Positions 7,219 through 14,053 of a stretch of 33,066 nucleotides of DNA are shown in pieces. Within the stretch, counting starts at the first letter, position 1; every line of letters starts with the position of its first letter. The notes under the pieces were generated by a model, which was given only the letters and a program-made list of their open reading frames with translations, was not told the DNA's origin and ran no database searches. Source of the DNA: a delta proteobacterium MLS_D (GTDB lineage Bacteria; Desulfobacterota; Syntrophia; Syntrophales; UBA2210); assembly GCA_002030015.1 (NCBI GenBank), contig LQBH01000017.1, positions 1 to 33,066 of the forward strand. The letters are read 5' to 3'. The translations under genes and the position numbers were made by a program.

Positions 7219-8136
7219 ATCAAACCGACACTGCGTATAGGGACAAGAGGCAGTGACCTGGCGCTGACGCAGGCGCAGTCCGTCGCCGAACTCCTGAAGA
7301 GAAGAGAAGCCGGACTGTGTTTTGAAATCGTGCCCATACGGACCAGGGCGGACAATATGCAGAACGTGGCCATCGTGGAACTCGGCGGCAAGGGCGTGTT
7401 CGTCAAGGAAATAGAAACTGAACTGTTGAACGGGAGCATTGACATCGCCGTTCACAGCATGAAAGACGTACCCGTCGAGCTGCCGCCGGGGCTGGAAATG
7501 GTCGCCTATCCCGAACGGGAGGATCCGCGTGACGTGCTGGTGACGAGGAATAATGTGAAGTTCGAGGAACTTCGACGCGGAGCACGGATCGGGACGGGTT
7601 CGCTCCGGCGCAGGATGCAGTTGCTCAATGCCATGCCGGATCTGGCGGTTATGCCTCTCAGGGGCAATGTCATGACAAGGATTAAAAAAATTGAAACAGA
7701 CGAACTGGACGGTATCGTCCTCGCGGCGGCGGGCATGCGCCGCATAGGCCTCCAGCACCTGGTCTCGCAATATCTCGATCCCGATCTGATGGTCCCGGCA
7801 GCGGGGCAGGGAGTCCTGGGCATCGAAATACGGGCCGATGACAATGACCTGCGCGAGCGACTGTCCTTTCTCAACCACGAGGAAACGGTCATTGAAATCA
7901 AAGCTGAGAGGTCGTTCCTGAGACGTCTTGGAGGAGGGTGCCAGGTTCCCATAGCGGGGTTTGCCCGTCTCAAGGGGCGGATGCTCAAGATCCGCGGCAT
8001 AGTGGGAACTCCCGACGGCAGAAGGCTCGTCGATGACACCCTTCGAGGCGGCAGGGATGAGGCGGAGAAGCTGGGGGAGGCCCTGGCCGATTCACTTCTT
8101 GACAAGGGCGCCGGGGAAATCCTGGCGATGGAATAG
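7219..8136 (+). CDS. hemC: Porphobilinogen deaminase (hydroxymethylbilane synthase) with apparent ATC start
   Basis: HemC joins four porphobilinogens into hydroxymethylbilane. The reading frame is unambiguous: LRIGTRGSDLALTQAQ near the start, LGGKGVFVKEIE, HSMKDVPVELP, GSLRRRMQL and LGGGCQVPIAG. With translation from 7219 the cofactor-binding Cys is residue 241, matching Cys242 of E. coli. The frame has a stop at 7198-7200 and contains no ATG, GTG or TTG until GTG at 7330, which would remove the conserved TRGS region. ATC at 7219 lies 7 nt after AAAGGAG (7205-7211) and before KPTLRIGT, just where Met is expected. Either the gene uses a rare ATC start or the base is an error for ATG. The product is 305 residues. 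Confidence 0.93.
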   Translation: MKPTLRIGTRGSDLALTQAQSVAELLKRREAGLCFEIVPIRTRADNMQNVAIVELGGKGVFVKEIETELLNGSIDIAVHSMKDVPVELPPGLEMVAYPEREDPRDVLVTRNNVKFEELRRGARIGTGSLRRRMQLLNAMPDLAVMPLRGNVMTRIKKIETDELDGIVLAAAGMRRIGLQHLVSQYLDPDLMVPAAGQGVLGIEIRADDNDLRERLSFLNHEETVIEIKAERSFLRRLGGGCQVPIAGFARLKGRMLKIRGIVGTPDGRRLVDDTLRGGRDEAEKLGEALADSLLDKGAGEILAME

Positions 8137-8179
8137 GTGAACTGCTGAAAAGACGTTCGTCACGGGAGAAGGGCGCGAC

Positions 8180-9700
8180 TTGACGATGAATCGGGAAGGC
8201 AAGGTTTATATAATAGGGGGTGGTCCGGGGGATCCCGAACTTATCACGCTCCGCGGCGCGAGGTGCATGGCGGAAGCGGACCTGGTGGTTTACGATTATC
8301 TGGTCAGCGAGGAACTCCTTGATTACGCGCCGCGGGAAGCGCGGCTGGTGTACGCCGGGAAACGGAGCGGACAACACACGCTGACCCAGGACGAGATCAA
8401 CAGCCTGCTTGTCGACGAGGCGCGGAAAGGGCAGGTGGTGGCCCGTCTCAAGGGCGGAGATCCCTTCATTTTTGGCCGCGGGGGCGAAGAAGCACTGGCC
8501 CTGGCGCGCGCGGGCGTGTCCTTCGAGGTCGTACCGGGAATAAGTTCGGCGGTTGCCGTTCCCTGCTACGCGGGCATTCCCCTGACGCAACGAGAATATA
8601 CCTCCACCGTGGCTTTCATCACGGGACATGAGGATCCGACAAAATCGGAGAGTCGGCTGCACTGGAAACAACTGGCGGCCCTGGAAACACTGGTTTTCCT
8701 CATGGGGGTGAAAAATCTTGCGCTTATAACGGAACAGCTGATTCGGCACGGAAAGGATCCCGCAACTCCGGCGGCTCTGATACGCAGGGGGACGACGCCG
8801 GACCAGGAAACACTGGTGGACAGCCTGGGCTCTATCGCCGAGTCGGCAAAGGCGAGAGGCATGACGCCCCCGGCGGTGTTCGTGGTCGGAGAGGTCGCCG
8901 CGCTGCGGAAAGAGCTTTCCTGGTACGAGAACAAGCCCCTGTTCGGGAAGGGCATCGTCGTTACCCGCCCCCGTGGGCAGGCGGATGAATTTGCTGAACT
9001 GCTCCGTGCGGAAGGAGCGCGGGTGATTCTTTTCCCCGTGATAACGGTGGAGCCGCTGGAGAACACCGCGCCGCTGGACGAGGCACTGGACCGGATCGGC
9101 GAATACCGGTGGCTTATTTTCACCAGCGCGAACAGCGTGAGGTTTTTCTTTCAGCGACTGCGCGACCGCTCAATGGACATCAGGGACATGAAAGGACCGC
9201 GGATCGCCTGTATCGGTCCGGCGACGGCTCAGGCCATACGACGGAAGGGGTTGAACGTGGATATCGTACCGGACGATTACATTTCCGAAGGCGTGATAAA
9301 GGCGTTTGACGGAATCGATCTTGACGGTGCGAAAGTGCTCCTGCCGCGGGCCGAGACGGCACGCGACGTGATTCCGGAAGGACTTGCCGCACGGGGTGCC
9401 TCAGTAGAGGTCGTTCCCCTGTACCGGACGACCGGTTCCGGCAGGGAAGGGGCGGAGCTTATCGCAATGATGGAGGAAGGCCGCGTGGACGTGCTTACCT
9501 TCACAAGTCCTTCTACGGTGAAACACTGCCTGAAAATGATCGGTGGCGTCGAATCGATCCCCGATGCGGTTAAAATCGCCTGTATCGGCCCGGTGACGGC
9601 GGAAGCCGCGAAGAAGGCAGGTCTCGGCGTTGACATCATGCAGGGCCCGTATGATATGAAGGGATTTGTTTCGGCGATAGTGAAAGGAATGACGCACTAA
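8180..9700 (+). CDS. Fusion of uroporphyrinogen-III C-methyltransferase (CobA) and uroporphyrinogen-III synthase (HemD)
   Basis: This 506-residue bifunctional protein closes hydroxymethylbilane to uroporphyrinogen III (HemD half) and methylates it twice with SAM to precorrin-2 (CobA half). Residues about 8-250 are the methyltransferase: VYIIGGGPGDPELITLRG, VARLKGGDPFIFGRGGEE, VPGISSAVAVPCYAGIPLT and MGVKNL. Residues about 260-505 are HemD: GIVVTRPRGQADEFAELL, FTSANSVRFF, IACIGPATAQA and TFTSPSTVKHC. Such fusions are well known in anaerobes. The TTG at 8180 is spaced 7 nt from GAGAAGG; ATG at 8186 is an alternative that loses only two residues. It overlaps the following ATG by one base. It supplies precorrin-2 for siroheme, heme and cobalamin. 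Confidence 0.95.
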   Translation: MTMNREGKVYIIGGGPGDPELITLRGARCMAEADLVVYDYLVSEELLDYAPREARLVYAGKRSGQHTLTQDEINSLLVDEARKGQVVARLKGGDPFIFGRGGEEALALARAGVSFEVVPGISSAVAVPCYAGIPLTQREYTSTVAFITGHEDPTKSESRLHWKQLAALETLVFLMGVKNLALITEQLIRHGKDPATPAALIRRGTTPDQETLVDSLGSIAESAKARGMTPPAVFVVGEVAALRKELSWYENKPLFGKGIVVTRPRGQADEFAELLRAEGARVILFPVITVEPLENTAPLDEALDRIGEYRWLIFTSANSVRFFFQRLRDRSMDIRDMKGPRIACIGPATAQAIRRKGLNVDIVPDDYISEGVIKAFDGIDLDGAKVLLPRAETARDVIPEGLAARGASVEVVPLYRTTGSGREGAELIAMMEEGRVDVLTFTSPSTVKHCLKMIGGVESIPDAVKIACIGPVTAEAAKKAGLGVDIMQGPYDMKGFVSAIVKGMTH

Positions 9701-10887
9701 TGATCGGAATATCGAAACTGTACTGCGGAGGAGTTGAACCATCGGACGTGTTGCGGTACGGAGGCGATTCGAAACGTCTCCCATCGCACCTGCTTCAGTT
9801 TTCGCGCGACAAGCGGCCTGTCGTCGTCTGGAACGTAACCCGGCGGTGTAATCTGAAATGCATTCACTGTTACTCGAATTCGCAGAATATTCAGTACGAC
9901 AATGAATTGACCACTGAACAGGGCATCGCGCTGCTCGACGACCTGGCCGATTACGGGTCGCCCGTGGTGCTTTTTTCAGGCGGGGAACCGTTTACCCGGG
10001 ACGATCTTCCCGAATTGATCAACCACGCGGCCGCGCGGGGCATGCGCGCCGTCATATCGACCAACGGAACACTCATTACCCCCGAGCGGGCCCGGATCTA
10101 TGCCGGCGCCGGACTGTCATACGTGGGCGTGAGTCTTGACGGCATAGGAGATGTTCACGACCGTTTCAGGGGCGTCAGGGGCGCCTTTGACGCGGCCATG
10201 CGGGGAATCAGGAACTGCCGGGAAGCCGGAATCAAGGTAGGCGTCAGGTTCACCCTGACGCGGGCGAACGTGTCGGAGGTACCCGCTATCTTTGACCTGG
10301 TTGAAAAAGAAAACATTCCCCGTATTTGTTTTTATCACCTGGTTTATTCGGGACGCGGCTCGGAGCTGGTGAAAGAAGACCTGACGCATGAAGAAACGCG
10401 GCGCACGGTTGATCTCATCATGGAAAGAACGCGGTTGCTGTTCGACAGGGGAATACCGACTGAAGTGCTCACCGTGGACAACCACGCCGACGGTCCATAC
10501 GTGTACCTGCGGCTGCTGCGGGAAAATCCGGAACGGGCGGCGGAAGTCATGGAACTTCTCCGCATGAACGAGGGAAACAGTTCGGGGCGCGGCATCGGAT
10601 GTGTCAGCTGGGATGGCGACGTTCACCCTGACCAGTTCTGGCGCGACATCGTTTTCGGAAACGTAAAGGACCGGCCTTTCAGTGAAATCTGGGAAGACAG
10701 GTCGAACGATCTGCTGATGAAACTGAAGGACAAGAAGCCGTACCTGAAGGGTCGTTGCGCTACCTGCCGATGGCTTGATGTCTGCGGCGGTAATTTCAGG
10801 GCGCGGGCTGAGGCGGTAACGGGCGATATATGGCAGCCGGACCCCGCCTGCTACCTGACGGACGAAGAAATCCGCGAGGAGGAGTGA
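9700..10887 (+). CDS. ahbC: AhbC: radical SAM didecarboxysiroheme deacetylase
   Basis: AhbC converts 12,18-didecarboxysiroheme to Fe-coproporphyrin III by removing two acetate side chains, the second step of the alternative heme pathway. The 395-residue protein has the radical SAM cluster at Cys50, Cys54 and Cys57 (RRCNLKCIHCYSN), then the SAM-binding FSGGEP. A C-terminal SPASM-type cysteine region (GIGCVSWDGD, GRCATCRWLDVCGGN, DPACYL) binds an auxiliary cluster. The assignment over other SPASM proteins relies on family resemblance and on the operon, which also encodes AhbD and a siroheme decarboxylase subunit. The ATG at 9700 shares a base with the preceding stop. Confidence 0.93.
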   Translation: MIGISKLYCGGVEPSDVLRYGGDSKRLPSHLLQFSRDKRPVVVWNVTRRCNLKCIHCYSNSQNIQYDNELTTEQGIALLDDLADYGSPVVLFSGGEPFTRDDLPELINHAAARGMRAVISTNGTLITPERARIYAGAGLSYVGVSLDGIGDVHDRFRGVRGAFDAAMRGIRNCREAGIKVGVRFTLTRANVSEVPAIFDLVEKENIPRICFYHLVYSGRGSELVKEDLTHEETRRTVDLIMERTRLLFDRGIPTEVLTVDNHADGPYVYLRLLRENPERAAEVMELLRMNEGNSSGRGIGCVSWDGDVHPDQFWRDIVFGNVKDRPFSEIWEDRSNDLLMKLKDKKPYLKGRCATCRWLDVCGGNFRARAEAVTGDIWQPDPACYLTDEEIREEE

Positions 10888-10889
10888 TC

Positions 10890-11864
10890 ATGCAATATCC
10901 CGAATACAGGCCCCGGCGGCTGAGGGCGAGCGAAACAATGCGCCGGTTGACGGCTGAAACAAAATTATCCGTTGATTCCCTTGTATGCCCGCTTTTCGTC
11001 GTGGAAGGCGAAAAGGTAAAAAAACCTGTTTCCTCAATGCAGGGGTGGTTCCAGTTATCCATCGATTATGCCGTGAAGGAAGTCAGGTCGATCCGCGACC
11101 TGGGCATACCGGCGGTTTTGCTTTTCGGCGTTCCCGATAAGAAGGATGAGCTCGCAAGCGGCGCTTTCGCTGCCGACGGTATCATTCAGCGGGCCGTGGC
11201 GGCGATAAAAAAAGAAGTTCCCGATATCATCATCATTACCGATGTGTGTCTCTGTGAATATACCAGTCACGGGCACTGCGGCATGCTCGACGGCGAAATC
11301 GTTGACAACGACTCAACCATACAGGTTCTTGGTGAAACAGCACTCTCGCACGCGAAGGCGGGCGCCGACATGGTGGCGCCGTCGGCCATGATGGACGGCC
11401 AGGTGCTCGCATTACGTGAAACCCTTGACGAGGCCGGATACGAGTCCATTCCCATCATGGCGTATTCCGCGAAGTACGCGTCCGCTTTTTACGGTCCCTT
11501 CCGGGAAGCGGCTGAAAGCGCTCCGAGTTTCGGAGACCGCAAATCCTACCAGATGAATCCGGCCAACAGCGACGAGGCCGTGCGGGAAATGACCCTGGAC
11601 GTGGCTGAAGGCGCCGATATTCTCATGGTAAAGCCGGCGCTCCCCTACCTCGACGTTATCCGCAGGGCGAAGGAGGAATTCGACCTGCCGCTGGCCGCCT
11701 ACAACGTAAGCGGCGAATATGCCATGATAAAAGCGGCTGCCGCAATGGGATGGCTCGACGGCGAGCAGGCCATGATGGAATCCCTGCTCGCGATCAGGCG
11801 AGCGGGAGCGGACATCATTATAACCTACTTTGCCCGTGAAGCGGCGGCGCTTCTGGCGCGGTGA
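10890..11864 (+). CDS. hemB: Delta-aminolevulinic acid dehydratase (porphobilinogen synthase)
   Basis: HemB condenses two 5-aminolevulinates to porphobilinogen. The 324-residue sequence carries both active-site lysines, Lys195 (MAYSAKYASAFYGPFREA) and Lys248 (MVKPALPYLDV). It has the three zinc cysteines Cys120, Cys122 and Cys130 (DVCLCEYTSHGHCGML), positions that coincide with the E. coli numbering, so this is the zinc-dependent type. ATG at 10890 follows GAGGAGGAG closely and begins two bases after ahbC. The frame is open further upstream into ahbC, but the family N-terminus starts here. Its position between ahbC and ahbD shows that early and late steps share a transcript. Confidence 0.97.
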   Translation: MQYPEYRPRRLRASETMRRLTAETKLSVDSLVCPLFVVEGEKVKKPVSSMQGWFQLSIDYAVKEVRSIRDLGIPAVLLFGVPDKKDELASGAFAADGIIQRAVAAIKKEVPDIIIITDVCLCEYTSHGHCGMLDGEIVDNDSTIQVLGETALSHAKAGADMVAPSAMMDGQVLALRETLDEAGYESIPIMAYSAKYASAFYGPFREAAESAPSFGDRKSYQMNPANSDEAVREMTLDVAEGADILMVKPALPYLDVIRRAKEEFDLPLAAYNVSGEYAMIKAAAAMGWLDGEQAMMESLLAIRRAGADIIITYFAREAAALLAR

Positions 11865-11882
11865 GGCGAGGGCGGTGAAACA

Positions 11883-12965
11883 ATGACGACGGCAAGATCC
11901 TCGATGAAACTTCCCGCCGATCTTCGCATGATAGCCTGGGAAATAACCCGCAGTTGCAACCTCAATTGCATTCATTGCCGCGCGGCTTCGCAATACGGTC
12001 CTTATGAGGGCGAGTATTCCACCGAACGCTGCGTTTCCCTGCTTGATGAGATAGCCGAGGTCGGGCACCCCGTGATTATTCTTACCGGTGGTGAACCCTA
12101 TATGCGCGATGATATTTTTCATGTCGCCGCCGAGGGGGACCGTCGCGGGTTCCGTATGGTGCTGGCGACGAACGGAACCCTGGTGACAGGTGAGACGGCT
12201 GAGAGAACAAAGCGGGCCGGCATCAAGCGGGTCAGCGTCAGTCTGGATGGTCCGGACGCCGCTGGTCACGATCTCTTCCGTGGTGTTTCCGGCGCATTTA
12301 AGGGCGCACTTGAAGGAATTGAGGCATTCCGGCGAGCCGGCGTTGAGTTCCAAATAAACACCACCATCACGGAAACGAACAGAAACGACCTTCCGAGAAT
12401 CATGGATCTGGCCGTCCGTCTCGGTGCGGCGGCACATCATATTTTTCTTCTCGTTCCCACCGGACGGGCACGGGACATGGCGCATCAGGCGATCGGCGCG
12501 GCGGAATATGAAGAAACGCTGACATGGTTTCACGAGCAGACGCGGACCAGCACGATGCAGCTAAAGGCCACCTGCGCGCCGCAATATTATCGAATTTACC
12601 ACCAGGACAAGAGAAAAAACGCGGGTGGTAACCAAAACGACGCCGGAGGACTGCACAGCATGACGCGGGGTTGCATGGGCGGCAGTTCATTCTGTTTCAT
12701 TTCGCACCGCGGGCAGGTCCAGCCCTGTGGTTTTCTGGAACTGGACTGCGGACAACTGAATGAGAAGTCCTTCAGGGATATCTGGGAACATTCAAAGGTT
12801 TTTAACGATCTCAGGGATCTTTCGCTGTACAAGGGGAAGTGTGGGCGCTGCGAGTTCCTCAAGGTCTGCGGCGGCTGCAGGGCAAGGGCGTACGAGGCGA
12901 CGGGCGATTACCTGGAAGAGGAGCCGCTTTGCGCGTGGATACCGGCGGGCGACAGGGATCTTTGA
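11883..12965 (+). CDS. ahbD: AhbD: radical SAM heme b synthase
   Basis: AhbD oxidatively decarboxylates the two propionates of Fe-coproporphyrin III to the vinyl groups of heme b, the last step of the Ahb pathway. The 360-residue protein has Cys25, Cys29 and Cys32 in TRSCNLNCIHCRAASQYGP, then TGGEPYMRDD. A cysteine-rich C-terminal half (TRGCMGGSSFC, QPCGFLELDC, GKCGRCEFLKVCGGC, PLCAW) would hold one or two auxiliary clusters. It is about 35 residues shorter than AhbC of the same operon and clearly paralogous to it. GGTGA precedes the ATG. Its stop overlaps the next start (TGATG). Confidence 0.93.
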   Translation: MTTARSSMKLPADLRMIAWEITRSCNLNCIHCRAASQYGPYEGEYSTERCVSLLDEIAEVGHPVIILTGGEPYMRDDIFHVAAEGDRRGFRMVLATNGTLVTGETAERTKRAGIKRVSVSLDGPDAAGHDLFRGVSGAFKGALEGIEAFRRAGVEFQINTTITETNRNDLPRIMDLAVRLGAAAHHIFLLVPTGRARDMAHQAIGAAEYEETLTWFHEQTRTSTMQLKATCAPQYYRIYHQDKRKNAGGNQNDAGGLHSMTRGCMGGSSFCFISHRGQVQPCGFLELDCGQLNEKSFRDIWEHSKVFNDLRDLSLYKGKCGRCEFLKVCGGCRARAYEATGDYLEEEPLCAWIPAGDRDL

Positions 12966-13411
12966 TGGATGACCTGGATAAGTCCATATTGACCATTCTG
13001 CAGCGGGATTTCCCGTTGGAAAAACATCCCTTCGACGTGGTGGGTGAAAGACTGGGTGTCACCGGTGACGAGGTTCGCCGCCGTGCCGCAAGAATGAAGA
13101 AAGAGGGACTAATACGAAGGATCGGCGGCGTGTTCGACAGGGAAGCCCTGGGCTGGTCGGGGACGCTCTGCGCGGCCCGCGTGCCGGAGGATCGTCTGGA
13201 CGATTTCGTCTCGGCAGTCAACGCCCTTCCGGGGGTGACTCACAATTACAGAAGAAACCACGAATACAATGTATGGTTCACGCTTCTCGCGCCTTCGCGG
13301 GAAGAAATTGATGCGATACTGGACTCGATTCGCCGGCAAACCGGCGTTGACGACATCGTTGACATGCGGGCCGTTCGAACTTTTAAAATAAACGCGACAT
13401 TTAACCTGTAA
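12965..13411 (+). CDS. Siroheme decarboxylase subunit (AhbA/AhbB type, Lrp/AsnC-like)
   Basis: AhbA and AhbB together decarboxylate siroheme to 12,18-didecarboxysiroheme, the first step of the Ahb pathway. This 148-residue protein has an N-terminal AsnC-type winged-helix region (residues about 1-60, LDKSILTILQRDFPLEKHPF, then EEVRR-like helix and KEGLIRRIGGVFD). A ligand domain follows, with the family signature THNYRRNHEYNVWFTLL near residues 95-111. Only one such gene is present; the usual partner is not found in the window. Either the partner is elsewhere or the enzyme is a homodimer. I cannot decide between AhbA and AhbB by eye. Despite the DNA-binding fold, the operon context argues for an enzyme rather than a regulator. 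Confidence 0.88.
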   Translation: MDDLDKSILTILQRDFPLEKHPFDVVGERLGVTGDEVRRRAARMKKEGLIRRIGGVFDREALGWSGTLCAARVPEDRLDDFVSAVNALPGVTHNYRRNHEYNVWFTLLAPSREEIDAILDSIRRQTGVDDIVDMRAVRTFKINATFNL

Positions 13412-13443
13412 AGACATCGCACCCACATGTGAGAAATTATTTT

Positions 13444-14013
13444 ATGACGAAGAATCCGGTGAGAGAAGCAGGTCCGGGAATTCGGCATTCGTCCGGGCGA
13501 GGCCTGGTAATGGTAATCACAGGCGACGGGAAGGGGAAAACCATCGCCGCGTTCGGGCAGGCGTTGCGCGCCGCCGGGCACGGTTACCGGATTTTCGTCG
13601 TGCAGTTCATGAAGGGCAGGGACTACGGCGAGTACCTGGCGGTAGAACAATACCTGCCCATGATTATCATTCGCCGTTCGGGGCTTGACAGCTTTGTCAA
13701 ACGCGGCAGTCCTTCGCCCGAAGATATCGAGCTGGCGAGGCGGGGATTTGAACTCGCCCGAGAAGCGGTCATGTCCGATGAATACGACATGGTGATACTG
13801 GATGAAATCAACGTGGCCGTCGATTATTCGCTGGTCGCCCTCGAAGACGTCATCACGTTGATAAAGGACAAACCGCCCGCGGTTGATCTTGTTCTTACCG
13901 GCAGGTACGCCGCCGACGCGATAATCAAACTCGCCGACACGGTCAGCGAGGTAAGGGACATCAAGCATCACTACGCCGCCGGTATAACGGCCAGGGCGGG
14001 AATTGAATATTAG
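13444..14013 (+). CDS. cobO: Cob(I)yrinic acid a,c-diamide adenosyltransferase (CobO/BtuR/CobA type)
   Basis: This enzyme transfers the adenosyl group of ATP to cob(I)alamin or its precursors. The 189-residue protein has the P-loop GDGKGKT at residues 27-33, then FVVQFMKGRDYGEY, the Walker-B-like MVILDEIN and LVLTGRYA, which are typical of the family. ATG at 13444 is chosen; GTG at 13429 in the same frame would add five residues. No clear ribosome site is seen for either. It lies 32 nt after the decarboxylase gene and closes the operon, linking corrinoid maturation to the branch that shares uroporphyrinogen III and precorrin-2. No B12 riboswitch fits into the short gap. Confidence 0.92.
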   Translation: MTKNPVREAGPGIRHSSGRGLVMVITGDGKGKTIAAFGQALRAAGHGYRIFVVQFMKGRDYGEYLAVEQYLPMIIIRRSGLDSFVKRGSPSPEDIELARRGFELAREAVMSDEYDMVILDEINVAVDYSLVALEDVITLIKDKPPAVDLVLTGRYAADAIIKLADTVSEVRDIKHHYAAGITARAGIEY

Positions 14014-14053
14014 CTTCGGACGGCGCGCGGCAGATTCCCGAATAGTGTCTGTG

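Noticed and set aside
7330-8136. GTG at 7330 as the hemC start
   Set aside because: This would remove the conserved LRIGTRGSDLAL segment needed for the cofactor and active site, and no ribosome site precedes it.
11412-12533. Minus-strand open frame of 373 codons across hemB and ahbD
   Set aside because: It is opposite two well-supported enzymes and has no family motifs; regarded as a shadow.
13412-13443. B12 riboswitch before the adenosyltransferase gene
   Set aside because: The gap is only 32 bp and holds no B12-box-like structure.
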